DNA of 13,509 nt, from the NCBI GenBank assembly GCA_946221765.1, contig CAMIMK010000054.1, positions 1-13,509 on the forward strand, read 5' to 3'. The notes under the pieces were generated by a model. It did no database searches and had not been told where the DNA came from. It saw only the letters and a list, made by a program, of their open reading frames with translations. Below, one piece after another: positions 5,791 to 12,791 of this stretch (positions within the stretch are counted from its first letter, which is position 1; each line of letters opens with the position of its first letter). This DNA is from an uncultured Rhodovulum sp. GTDB lineage: Bacteria; Pseudomonadota; Alphaproteobacteria; Rhodobacterales; Rhodobacteraceae. The position numbers and the translations under genes were made by a program.

Positions 5791-6812
5791 AAGGCCGCCT
5801 GCTTCTCATCGAACCACTGCCCGCGGGGGGCCACGCTGCCCTGCTGATGGTCGATGGCCGGGTCGAGGATTTCCTGACCGATGCCGGGACCACCCCGGGC
5901 ATGCCGCGGCCCGAGGCGATCTTCCGCGCCATTCCGTCCCGGCCCGCCAAGGGGCTCGGCGGCGCCATGGTCGATCTCGGCCAGGGCCGGAGCGGCTTCC
6001 TGCGATCGAAACAGCCGCCTGTGCCCGGGCGACCGGTCTTCGTCCAGGTTTCGGGCTGGACCGAGCCCGGCAAGGCGCCGCCGGTCGGCGACCGCCTTCG
6101 CCTCAAGGGCCACACTGCCGTACTGACCCCGGGGGCGCCCGGCGTGAACCTGTCACGGAGCCTGCGCGACCCCGAACAGCGCGACACGCTTCTTGCCGTC
6201 GCCGAGGATGCAATGGCCGGTGCCGACCCCGCGCTCGGCCTCATCCTGCGCACGGCGGCAGGAGCGGCCGATCCCGATACGGTCTCCACAGAAATCCGGG
6301 CCCTCCGAACCTCGCTCGATCAGCTTGCACCGATCGGCGCCCCGGGCCTCGTTCTCGATGGCCCCGGAGCTCGCGCCGAGGCGCTGCGCGACTGGCGCCA
6401 GCCCGGCACCCATGTCGAGGATGGGCCGGACGCCATTTCCGCCGCCGGCGGCTGGGATGCACTGGAGGCGGCACGGGCACCGCGGGTTCCGGCGGGCGCG
6501 GGCTTTCTCATCGTCGAGGCGACGGCGGCTCTCGTCGCGATCGATGTGAACACCGGCGGCGACCTCTCGCCTGCGGCCGCCCTCAAGACCAACATCGCGG
6601 CCGCACGCGAGATCCCGCGCCAGCTTCGGCTCCGCGGCCTTGGCGGCCAGGTTACGATCGACTTTGCCCCGCTCGCCAAGACCGACCGCCGACAGGTCGA
6701 AGCCGCGTTGACTGGTGCGCTTCGCGCCGACGGGATCGAAACCTCCCTCGCCGGCTGGACCCCGCTCGGCCACCTTGAGCTCCTCCGCCGCCGCAGCCGT
6801 CGCCCCTGCTAG
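5787..6812 (+). CDS. Short ribonuclease E/G family protein
   Basis: A 341-residue member of the RNase E/G endoribonuclease family. An S1-like RNA-binding part is visible around residues 56-110 (GGAMVDLGQGRSGFLRS), followed by the core with the two metal-binding aspartates: D253 in LVAIDVNTGGDLS and D292 in VTIDFAPLAKTDRRQVE. These correspond to the catalytic pair of E. coli RNase E. KTNIAAAREIPRQLRLRGLGG between them is also typical in pattern. The zinc-link CPxC motif and everything beyond the core are absent, as in the short form common in Rhodobacterales, so this is probably not a truncation. The start overlaps the maf stop by 4 bases and a strong intrinsic terminator follows. Whether it acts in rRNA processing like RNase G is inferred. 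Confidence 0.88.
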   Translation: MKGRLLLIEPLPAGGHAALLMVDGRVEDFLTDAGTTPGMPRPEAIFRAIPSRPAKGLGGAMVDLGQGRSGFLRSKQPPVPGRPVFVQVSGWTEPGKAPPVGDRLRLKGHTAVLTPGAPGVNLSRSLRDPEQRDTLLAVAEDAMAGADPALGLILRTAAGAADPDTVSTEIRALRTSLDQLAPIGAPGLVLDGPGARAEALRDWRQPGTHVEDGPDAISAAGGWDALEAARAPRVPAGAGFLIVEATAALVAIDVNTGGDLSPAAALKTNIAAAREIPRQLRLRGLGGQVTIDFAPLAKTDRRQVEAALTGALRADGIETSLAGWTPLGHLELLRRRSRRPC

Positions 6813-6819
6813 CGACGGA

Positions 6820-6851
6820 GGCGCGGCGTGTCCGCCCCGCGCCGGGTTTTT
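6820..6851 (+). terminator. Rho-independent terminator after the RNase E/G gene
   Basis: A perfect 7-bp GC stem, GGCGCGG (6820-6826) with CCGCGCC (6837-6843), has a 10-base loop and is followed by GGG and a run of five T (6847-6851). It starts 8 bases after the RNase E/G stop, so it should end the infA-maf-RNase transcript and separate it from fnrL. Confidence 0.8.
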
Positions 6852-6889
6852 CATCTGCAAACCATGGCCCTGGCGACCGTCATCTCCCC

Positions 6890-6902
6890 CTTGGTGACCA
6901 AG
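6890..6902. repeat. Small palindrome in the fnrL upstream region
   Basis: CTTGG-TGA-CCAAG is a 13-base interrupted palindrome about 70 bases before the fnrL start. It may be an operator, but it does not match the FNR consensus TTGAT-N4-ATCAA. No FNR box is present between the terminator and fnrL, so the sequence gives no sign of autoregulation. Confidence 0.25.
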
Positions 6903-6972
6903 CCGGCCTTTCAGACTTGAGTCTCGCTATTCCCCGTGCCATCTCAAAAAAATGGGGGGAAGTGCGGATACC

Positions 6973-7737
6973 ATGGGAAGCGGACCGATCATCAGCCTCG
7001 CACATATGCGGTGCGGCGACTGCCCGATCCGGCACCGGGCGGTCTGCTCGACCTGTGATCCGCAGGAGCTCGCCGAGCTCGACCGCATCAAGACCTACCG
7101 CACTTATGCCGCTGGCGAAGTCCTTGCCTGGGCAGGCGACCGGCTGACAACGCTCGGCTCGATCGTCCGGGGTGCTGCGACACTGTCGCGGACTCTGCCC
7201 GATGGCCGGCGCCAGATGGTGGGGCTGCTGCTGCCCGCAAACTTCCTCGGCCGGCCGGACCGGCAGGTCGTCGAGTTCGACGTCGTGGCCGTGACTGAGA
7301 CCATGGTCTGTACATTCCGCCGCGAGGAATTCGAGCGCATGATCGAGCGGAGCCCTTCCCTCGGCCGGCGGCTGCTCGAAATGACGCTTGACGAACTCGA
7401 TGCCGCGCGCGACTGGATGCTCCTCCTTGGCCGCAAGACTGCCCGCGAGCGCGTGGCCAGCCTGTTCCTGATGATGGCACAGCGCGAGACAGCGCTGCGC
7501 AAACCCGCGAGGTCCGGCGACGCCATCGTCTTCCCCCTCTACCTGACCCGCGAGGGGGTAGCCGATTATCTCGGCCTTACCGTCGAGACGGTGAGCCGCC
7601 AGATCACAGCCCTGCGCCGCGAGGATCTCATCCGGCTGGAGGAGAATCGCATCGTGCATGTCCCCGATCTCGAGCGCCTCGCCGCCGAGACCGGGGACAA
7701 CGAGGGCGGCGGTCCGGGCTTGCGCGACTGCGGCTGA
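6973..7737 (+). CDS. fnrL: Oxygen-responsive Crp/Fnr regulator FnrL
   Basis: A 254-residue cytoplasmic transcription factor whose oxygen-labile [4Fe-4S] cluster allows dimerisation and DNA binding only at low oxygen. The N-terminal cysteines are C14, C17, C25 and C28 in MRCGDCPIRHRAVCSTC, and the fourth ligand position is C113 (TMVCTF), as in Rhodobacter FnrL. A cyclic-nucleotide-type beta barrel covers about 45-120, the dimer helix about 128-160 (LDELDAARDWMLLLGRKTA), and the winged helix 190-230 with recognition helix TVETVSRQITAL. E205, S208 and R209 there match the FNR residues that read TTGAT. ATG 6973 is chosen for the GGGGGAAG ribosome binding site about 10 bases upstream; an in-frame ATG at 6952 has none. 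It lies directly before ccoNOQP, whose promoter has a perfect FNR site. Confidence 0.95.
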   Translation: MGSGPIISLAHMRCGDCPIRHRAVCSTCDPQELAELDRIKTYRTYAAGEVLAWAGDRLTTLGSIVRGAATLSRTLPDGRRQMVGLLLPANFLGRPDRQVVEFDVVAVTETMVCTFRREEFERMIERSPSLGRRLLEMTLDELDAARDWMLLLGRKTARERVASLFLMMAQRETALRKPARSGDAIVFPLYLTREGVADYLGLTVETVSRQITALRREDLIRLEENRIVHVPDLERLAAETGDNEGGGPGLRDCG

Positions 7738-7810
7738 GGCGACGTCCGGCGGGTGGCCCCCGCGAATTTCCGTCTTCGCAAACATGCAGTCATCCCCGGT
7801 TCAACTCTCC

Positions 7811-7824
7811 TTGATCTGAATCAA
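7811..7824 (+). promoter_or_regulatory. Perfect FNR box of the ccoNOQP promoter
   Basis: TTGATCTGAATCAA is an exact TTGAT-N4-ATCAA site, centred at 7817.5. With the usual -41.5 placement the transcript would start near 7859. The hexamer at the matching -10 position is CATTAG (7847-7852), a plausible -10. This would be a class II FNR-activated promoter with a leader of about 60 bases before ccoN. The adjacent fnrL product is the expected activator. Confidence 0.92.
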
Positions 7825-7921
7825 GGCCCTGCACCGCGACGCACTCCATTAGCATCAACCTGTTGGCCAGCTTCGGGCCACGCCTCCCCCGGGCGGCCCG
7901 AGCCAGACGTGGGAGTTGATG

Positions 7922-9529
7922 ATGGTGCATGCAGCACGGATTACGGGGCTTGGCCTGCTGGCCCTGCTTTTTGCGCTGGGCGCGAATTTCGGCACCGATC
8001 TCGCCTATCGGGTCCATGCCCTGATCCTGATGGCCCTGGCCGCCGCCGGCTTCGTCTGGGCGATCCGCACCGCACCGCTCTCCGCCAGTCCCGAGCCCCG
8101 GCCCGCGCCGCCGACTGGCTATATGGACGACGTCATCCGCGCCGGCGTGATCGCGACGGCCTTCTGGGGCGTGGTCGGCTTTGCCGCCGGCACCTACATT
8201 GCCTTCCAGCTCGCCTTCCCTGTCCTGAACTGGGACCTGCCCTGGACGACCTTCGGCCGCCTTCGCCCGCTGCACACCTCGGCCGTGATCTTTGCCTTCG
8301 GGGGCAACGCACTCATCGCGACGAGCTTCCATGTGGTGCAGCGCACCTGCGCGACGCGGCTCTGGGGCGGCAAGCTCGCCTGGTTCGTGTTCTGGGGCTA
8401 CCAGCTCTTCATCGTCTTGGCTGCGACCGGCTATCTCCTCGGCAGCACCCAGTCCAAGGAATATGCCGAGCCCGAGTGGTACGTCGACCTGTGGCTGACG
8501 CTCGTCTGGGTCGCCTATCTCGCCGTCTTCCTCGGCACGATCATTAAGCGCAAGGAACCCCACATCTACGTGGCGAACTGGTTCTACCTGAGCTTCATCG
8601 TCACCGTCGCGATGCTCCATGTGATCAACAACCTCGCGGTGCCGGTCTCGATCTGGGGCTCGCAGTCGGTCATCCTGTTCCCCGGCGTGCAGGGCGCCAT
8701 GGTGCAGTGGTGGTACGGCCACAACGCCGTCGGCTTCTTTCTGACCGCGGGCTTCCTCGGGATGATGTACTACTACATCCCGAAGCAGGCCGAGCGGCCC
8801 GTCTATTCCTACAAGCTCTCGATCATCCACTTCTGGTCGCTGATCTTCCTCTACATCTGGGCGGGTCCGCACCACCTGCACTATACCGCCCTGCCCGACT
8901 GGGCGCAGACCCTCGGCATGGTGATGTCGGTCATCCTGTGGATGCCGAGCTGGGGCGGCATGATCAACGGCCTGATGACGCTGCAGGGCGCCTGGGACAA
9001 GCTCCGCACCGACCCCGTGCTGCGCATGCTGGTCGTCGCCGTCGGCTTCTACGGCATGGCCACCTTCGAAGGCCCGATGATGTCGATCCGCGCGGTGAAC
9101 TCGCTCAGTCACTATACCGAGTGGACGATCGGGCACGTGCATTCCGGCGCCCTCGGCTGGAACGGCATGATCACCTTCGGCGCGCTCTACTACATGGTGC
9201 CGAAGCTCTGGAACCGCGAGCGGCTCTATTCGCTCAGCCTCGTCTCCTGGCACTTCTGGCTCGCGACGATCGGCATCGTCCTCTACGCCGCCTCGATGTG
9301 GGTCGCCGGCATCATGGAAGGCCTGATGTGGCGCGAGATCGACGACCAGGGCTTCCTCGTCAACGCCTTCGCCGACACCGTCGCCGCCAAGCACCCGATG
9401 TTCGTGGTGCGCGCGCTGGGCGGGGTGCTCTACCTCACCGGCGGGGCGATCATGTGCTACAACCTCTGGCAGACTGTGCGGGGTGCGGGCGAGACGACCG
9501 CGCCAGCCCAGGCCGTGCCGGCCGAATAA
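7922..9529 (+). CDS. ccoN: cbb3-type cytochrome c oxidase subunit I
   Basis: A 535-residue catalytic subunit of the high-affinity cbb3 oxidase; it reduces oxygen to water at a heme b3-CuB site in the inner membrane and contributes to proton pumping. About a dozen hydrophobic segments are visible. Conserved ligands: H118 (LRPLHTSAVIF) and H407 for low-spin heme b, H405 (TIGHVHSGAL) for heme b3, and H267 (WWYGHNAVG), H317 and H318 (WAGPHHLHY) for CuB. Y311, six residues before H317, is the tyrosine cross-linked to a CuB histidine in this family. Ligand roles are assigned by family pattern. TTG 7916, ATG 7919 and ATG 7922 are all in frame; 7922 is preferred because GGGAG at 7911-7915 then has 6-base spacing. 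It is first in the ccoNOQP operon, behind the FNR box. Confidence 0.98.
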   Translation: MVHAARITGLGLLALLFALGANFGTDLAYRVHALILMALAAAGFVWAIRTAPLSASPEPRPAPPTGYMDDVIRAGVIATAFWGVVGFAAGTYIAFQLAFPVLNWDLPWTTFGRLRPLHTSAVIFAFGGNALIATSFHVVQRTCATRLWGGKLAWFVFWGYQLFIVLAATGYLLGSTQSKEYAEPEWYVDLWLTLVWVAYLAVFLGTIIKRKEPHIYVANWFYLSFIVTVAMLHVINNLAVPVSIWGSQSVILFPGVQGAMVQWWYGHNAVGFFLTAGFLGMMYYYIPKQAERPVYSYKLSIIHFWSLIFLYIWAGPHHLHYTALPDWAQTLGMVMSVILWMPSWGGMINGLMTLQGAWDKLRTDPVLRMLVVAVGFYGMATFEGPMMSIRAVNSLSHYTEWTIGHVHSGALGWNGMITFGALYYMVPKLWNRERLYSLSLVSWHFWLATIGIVLYAASMWVAGIMEGLMWREIDDQGFLVNAFADTVAAKHPMFVVRALGGVLYLTGGAIMCYNLWQTVRGAGETTAPAQAVPAE

Positions 9530-9541
9530 GGGGCGCCCATC

Positions 9542-10369
9542 ATGTCCGAGAACGATCAGGTCCGCGATCCGAGCGAGGATCCGAAGGTCTCCACGCCGGC
9601 CGATTTTCCCGAAGAGATCCCGAACGAGCTGCCGCACCACAGCTGGGTGTTCAAGAACCACCACAAGGTGGAGCGTAACGTCCTGCTGCTGCTCGTGCTC
9701 AGCTTCATCGTGGTGACGATCGGCGGCCTCGTGCAGATCGTGCCGCTCTTCTACCTCGACAACACCATCGAGGATGTCGAGGGCGTGCGCCCCTACAGCC
9801 CCCTGGAGCTGGCCGGCCGCGACATCTACATCCGCGAGGGCTGCTATGTCTGCCACAGCCAGATGATCCGGCCGATGCGCGACGAAGTCGAGCGCTATGG
9901 CCATTACAGCCTCGCGGCCGAGTCGAAATACGATCATCCGTTCCAGTGGGGATCCAAGCGCACCGGGCCCGACCTCGCCCGCGTTGGCGGTCGCTATTCG
10001 GACGCCTGGCATGTCGCCCACATGCAGGACCCGCGCGACCTTGTGCCGGAATCGATCATGCCGGGCTATCCGTTCCTGGCCGAGGCGTCGGTCTCCCCCG
10101 ACCGGATACAGGACGAGATGCGCGCCCAGCGGGCCACCGGCGTGCCCTACACCGACGAGATGATCGCCGCCGCCCCGGCCGATTTCCGCGCCCAGGCCGA
10201 TCCCGACACGGGCGACGTCGATGCGCTGCTCGCCCGCTATCCCAAGGCGCAGGCGCGCAATTTCGACGGCACCCCGGGGATCAGCGAACTCGACGCCCTG
10301 ATCGCCTACCTGCAGATGCTCGGCACGCTGGTCGATTTCTCGACCTTCGAGCCCGACGCCAGCCGCTGA
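9542..10369 (+). CDS. ccoO: cbb3-type oxidase subunit II, membrane-anchored mono-heme cytochrome c, with N-terminal extension
   Basis: A 275-residue periplasmic mono-heme cytochrome c with one membrane anchor (about 47-70, VLLLLVLSFIVVTIGGLVQI). The heme-binding CxxCH is at 101-105 (EGCYVCHSQMIRPM), and M173 in PESIMPGYPF is the likely axial ligand. The following blocks YDHPFQWGSKRTGPDLARVG and the C-terminal ALIAYLQMLGTLVDFSTF are typical of CcoO. The protein is about 30 residues longer at the N-terminus than the Rhodobacter sphaeroides form as I remember it. The extra part is acidic and then has a His-containing stretch (PHHSWVFKNHHKVERN). No alternative in-frame start lies before the membrane segment, and ATG 9542 has an AAGGGG ribosome binding site, so the extension looks real. 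It starts 12 bases after ccoN. Confidence 0.97.
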   Translation: MSENDQVRDPSEDPKVSTPADFPEEIPNELPHHSWVFKNHHKVERNVLLLLVLSFIVVTIGGLVQIVPLFYLDNTIEDVEGVRPYSPLELAGRDIYIREGCYVCHSQMIRPMRDEVERYGHYSLAAESKYDHPFQWGSKRTGPDLARVGGRYSDAWHVAHMQDPRDLVPESIMPGYPFLAEASVSPDRIQDEMRAQRATGVPYTDEMIAAAPADFRAQADPDTGDVDALLARYPKAQARNFDGTPGISELDALIAYLQMLGTLVDFSTFEPDASR

Positions 10370-10382
10370 GGGAGGACCCGAC

Positions 10383-10571
10383 GTGGACGACACCACCTAC
10401 ACCGCCCTGCGGCATTTCGCCGACAGCTGGGGCCTGCTCTTCATGTTCCTGTTCTTCTGCGGGGTGATCGCCTGGGTCCTGCGCCCCGGCGCCGCCCGCA
10501 CCTACGAGAGCACGGCCAGCATGATCTTCCGCAACGAGTCGCATCCGAAGGACGACGCCGATGGCCGATAA
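10383..10571 (+). CDS. ccoQ: cbb3-type oxidase subunit IV, small membrane protein CcoQ
   Basis: A 62-residue single-TM protein that stabilises the cbb3 complex. The membrane segment is residues about 16-34 (WGLLFMFLFFCGVIAWVLR), followed by the family's short positively charged region (RPGAARTYES) and a polar tail. The start codon is GTG at 10383, with a strong GGGAGGA ribosome binding site 6 bases upstream; there is no in-frame ATG at the N-terminus. It sits 13 bases after ccoO, and its last 11 bases overlap the start of ccoP in another frame, pointing to coupled translation. Confidence 0.93.
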   Translation: MDDTTYTALRHFADSWGLLFMFLFFCGVIAWVLRPGAARTYESTASMIFRNESHPKDDADGR

Positions 10572-11430
10572 GCGCGAAGTCGATGGCGCCACCCAGACCG
10601 AGACGACCGGGCATGAGTGGGACGGCATCAAGGAACTCGACACGCCGATGCCGCGCTGGTGGCTGTGGACCTTCTACGCGACCATCGTCTGGGGCCTGAT
10701 CTACACGATCCTGTTCCCGGCCTGGCCGCTCCTCACCCAGGCCACGCCCGGTCTCCTCGGCTATTCCAGCCGGGCCGAGGTGCAGGCGGACATCGACGCG
10801 GCCCGCACCGCCAACGCGCCGCTCGACGCGCGGCTGATGGCGGCCGATCTCTCGACGGTGGCCGACGATCCCGAGCTCCTGCGCTTCGCCACGGCCGGCG
10901 GCGGCGCGGTCTTCCGCAACCAGTGCTCGCAGTGCCACGGCCGCGGCGGCGCGGGGGCGCTCGGGGGCTTCCCGAACCTCAATGACGACGACTGGCTCTG
11001 GGGGGGAACGGTCGACGACATCCGCCAGACCGTCACCCACGGGATCCGCTACGAGGCCGATGCGGACAGCCGCTACAGCCAGATGCCGGCCTTCGGCGAG
11101 ATCCTGTCGGGCGAGGACATCGACGGCCTCGTCCAGTATGTGCGCAGCCTGAGCGGGCTCGAGCACGACGCGGCGCTGGCCGCCGGCGCGACCCAGACCT
11201 TCGCCGACAACTGCGCCGTCTGCCACGGCGATCAGGGACAGGGCGACCGCACGCAGGGCGCGCCATCGCTGCGCGACCAGATCTGGCTCTACGGCTCGGA
11301 TCCGGAAACCCTGCACACCACGATCTCACAGGCGCGCTTCGGGATCATGCCGGCCTTCACGGGCCGCCTGTCCGAAGCCGAGATCGCCAAGGTGGCGGTC
11401 TATGTCCACAGCCTGGGCGGCGGCGAGTAG
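10561..11430 (+). CDS. ccoP: cbb3-type oxidase subunit III, membrane-anchored di-heme cytochrome c
   Basis: A 289-residue protein that passes electrons from soluble or membrane cytochrome c to CcoO. An N-terminal cytoplasmic stretch with HEWDGIKELDTPMPRWW is typical of CcoP. One membrane segment follows (about 33-55, WLWTFYATIVWGLIYTILF), then two cytochrome c domains. The hemes attach at C122-SQ-C125-H126 and C218-AV-C221-H222, with probable Met axial ligands M175 (SQMPAFGE) and M263 (GIMPAFTG). The start at 10561 lies inside the end of ccoQ, with GAAGGA 7 bases upstream. It is the last gene of the operon; a strong hairpin follows 47 bases after the stop. Confidence 0.98.
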   Translation: MADKREVDGATQTETTGHEWDGIKELDTPMPRWWLWTFYATIVWGLIYTILFPAWPLLTQATPGLLGYSSRAEVQADIDAARTANAPLDARLMAADLSTVADDPELLRFATAGGGAVFRNQCSQCHGRGGAGALGGFPNLNDDDWLWGGTVDDIRQTVTHGIRYEADADSRYSQMPAFGEILSGEDIDGLVQYVRSLSGLEHDAALAAGATQTFADNCAVCHGDQGQGDRTQGAPSLRDQIWLYGSDPETLHTTISQARFGIMPAFTGRLSEAEIAKVAVYVHSLGGGE

Positions 11431-11476
11431 CCCCGCCCGCCTGCGCACTGCCTGCGCTCAAGGCCCTGATCTGCCC

Positions 11477-11519
11477 CGCTCTCCCGTCGGACGAAACCGT
11501 CCGGCGGGAGAGCGTCCTT
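11477..11519. terminator. Long terminator hairpin after ccoP, probably bidirectional
   Basis: A 17-bp stem runs from 11477-11493 to 11498-11514 with a 4-base AAAC loop. It is perfect except for one T-G position that pairs as U-G in RNA. TCCTT follows. It sits between ccoP and the convergent small ORF and could serve both. The T tract is weak, so efficiency is uncertain, but the stem is by far the strongest in the window. Confidence 0.75.
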
Positions 11520-11549
11520 GTGCCCGCCGTTGCGGAAGGCGTCTCCGGG

Positions 11550-11699
11550 TCAGGCCTGCGGCCGCGGGGCAGCCGCCGGCGTCCCGCGCCGCCACCGGGT
11601 CCACAGGCTGCGCCGCGTCTCCGCCAGCCGCATGTCGGGGGCGGCAGGCGCCGTGGTATAGGTGGCAATCCTGAAAGCATCGGCATAGATCGTCAGCAT
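11550..11699 (-). CDS. Small hypothetical basic protein divergent from the LysR gene
   Basis: A 49-residue ORF beginning MLTIYADAFRIATYTTAP and ending in an Arg/Trp-rich part (RRSLWTRWRRG) and a Pro/Ala tail. The frame is open further upstream to 11783, but ATG 11699 has an excellent GGAGG ribosome binding site 8 bases away and avoids overlapping most of the divergent control region. The calculated character is cationic. The Arg/Trp-rich part faintly recalls small basic alphaproteobacterial proteins such as DUF1127, but the diagnostic motif is absent, so I do not assign a family. It diverges from a LysR gene with about 100 bases between them, the classic arrangement of a LysR regulator and its target, so LysR control is a reasonable inference. 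Confidence 0.55.
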   Translation of the reverse strand: MLTIYADAFRIATYTTAPAAPDMRLAETRRSLWTRWRRGTPAAAPRPQA

Positions 11700-11800
11700 G
11701 GCCAGATCCTCCGTTGGCCTGTTCTCTATATTGAAGATACGGCAGAATCCATGGCAGACGCGAATCAGGAATAATTCGAACACGTAAGACTGGATTACAG
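11700..11800. promoter_or_regulatory. Divergent control region between the small ORF and the LysR gene
   Basis: This 101-base stretch is visibly richer in A and T than its surroundings (for example TCTATATTGAAGATAC at 11725-11740 and GAATAATTC at 11769-11777, a short palindrome). It must hold both promoters, and a LysR site would be expected here. I could not assign a confident -10/-35 pair or a single T-N11-A dyad. Confidence 0.45.
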
Positions 11801-12721
11801 ATGGAGTGGAAGTCCCTGCCCCCGCTCGGCGCCCTGCGCGCCTTTGCCGCCCTCGCGGAGACGGGCAGCGTCACCGCCGCCGGCGCTGCACTCGGGGTCA
11901 GTCACGCCGCGGTCAGCCAGCAGGTGCGGGCGCTGGAGGACCGGCTCGGGGCGCGGCTCCTCCTGAAGGCGGGCCGCGGGGTTGCCCTGACGCCCGAGGG
12001 CAGCCGGCTGGCGGCGGCGCTCGACAGCGCCTTCCGCACCATGGCCCTGGCCGTCGGGGAATTCTCCGAGGCGGATGCGGACCGCGCCCTGCAGGTGACG
12101 ACCACGCCGGCCTTCGCCGGGCGCTGGCTGATGCCGAGGCTCTCGGAATTCCGCCACGAGCATCCGGGCGTCGACATCATCCTGCATCCGGTGCCGGGCC
12201 TCGTCGACCTCGCCCCGGGGGGCGTCGATGTCGCCATCCGCTTCGGCCGCGGCGGCTGGCCCGGGCTGGAGGCCTGGCCCCTCGTCGCGACGAGCCTCGT
12301 CATCGTCGCCGCCGAGGCGCTGGTCCGGGACCGGCCGATCGCGGATCCCCGCGACCTGCTCGACCTGCCCTGGCTGCAGGAACTCGGTACCAGCGAGATG
12401 TCCGAATGGCTGGCGCGCCGCGGGGTGCTCGTGCCGCGGACGGAAAGCGTGGTGCACCTGCCGGGTTATCTGGTCCTCGACGCCCTGCTCGCGGGGGGTG
12501 GCGTCACCGTCTCGGCCCGCTCCAACGTCGCGCGCGAGATCGAGGACGGCCGGCTGCGGGTGCTGTTCGAGGATGTTCTGCCGGGCCAGGGCTACTATGT
12601 GGTGACGCGCCCGGGCGTGATGCGGCCGCCGCTCCGGGCCTTCGTCTCCTGGCTGCGCCGCCATGCGGAGGCGGGGGCCGCCGGCCTGCCGCCGGCGCCG
12701 ACTGACCAGAGCCGAACTTGA
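11801..12721 (+). CDS. LysR-family transcriptional regulator, GcvA-like
   Basis: A 306-residue regulator of the usual LysR length. The N-terminal winged helix-turn-helix is residues about 7-65 (LPPLGALRAFAALAETGS, then AAGAALGVSHAAVSQQVRAL, then LLKAGRGVALTPEGSRL). The effector-binding domain is about 92-295, with FAGRWLMPRLSEFRHEHPGV and DVAIRFGRGGWPGLEAWPL, patterns of the GcvA branch. Target and inducer are unknown; GcvA itself controls glycine cleavage, but many GcvA-like proteins have other roles. Only a weak ribosome binding site precedes ATG 11801. It separates ccoNOQP from ccoG and diverges from a small ORF. Its TGA stop (12719-12721) lies inside the FNR box of ccoG. Confidence 0.9.
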   Translation: MEWKSLPPLGALRAFAALAETGSVTAAGAALGVSHAAVSQQVRALEDRLGARLLLKAGRGVALTPEGSRLAAALDSAFRTMALAVGEFSEADADRALQVTTTPAFAGRWLMPRLSEFRHEHPGVDIILHPVPGLVDLAPGGVDVAIRFGRGGWPGLEAWPLVATSLVIVAAEALVRDRPIADPRDLLDLPWLQELGTSEMSEWLARRGVLVPRTESVVHLPGYLVLDALLAGGGVTVSARSNVAREIEDGRLRVLFEDVLPGQGYYVVTRPGVMRPPLRAFVSWLRRHAEAGAAGLPPAPTDQSRT

Positions 12722-12731
12722 TACGGATCAA
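12718..12731 (+). promoter_or_regulatory. Perfect FNR box upstream of ccoG
   Basis: TTGATACGGATCAA is an exact TTGAT-N4-ATCAA site centred at 12724.5. A -41.5 placement puts the transcript start near 12766, with TAGGTC (12754-12759) at the -10 position, a moderate match. It overlaps the last codons and stop of the LysR gene and lies 60 bases before the ccoG start, so ccoG should have its own low-oxygen promoter. Confidence 0.9.
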
Positions 12732-12791
12732 GGAATCGCCGGCGCCATTGCGTTAGGTCTAGGCTCCGCAGAGCCAGGGAATGCCCCCGCC

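Noticed and set aside
5787..6812. Possible truncation of the RNase E/G gene, since the zinc-link motif is missing
   Set aside because: Both catalytic aspartates are present, the gene ends just before a good terminator, and short forms of this kind are usual in related bacteria as far as I recall.
6828..6920. A 30-codon ORF with GTG start behind a GGAGG sequence after the RNase E/G gene
   Set aside because: The start codon lies in the loop of a strong intrinsic terminator, and the product (MSAPRRVFHLQTMALATV and onward) has no clear features.
7790..10396. An 868-codon open frame on the minus strand antisense to ccoN and ccoO
   Set aside because: It is rich in His, Glu, Asp, Arg, Gly and Pro with no recognisable domain, exactly the composition expected opposite a GC-rich membrane protein gene. 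The plus-strand genes are certain, so this is a codon-bias shadow despite its length.
11795..12664. A 289-codon minus-strand frame opposite the LysR gene (and a 192-codon one opposite ccoG at 12759-13337)
   Set aside because: Both lie wholly opposite well-supported genes, are rich in Gly, Arg, Asp and Glu, and show no family motifs.
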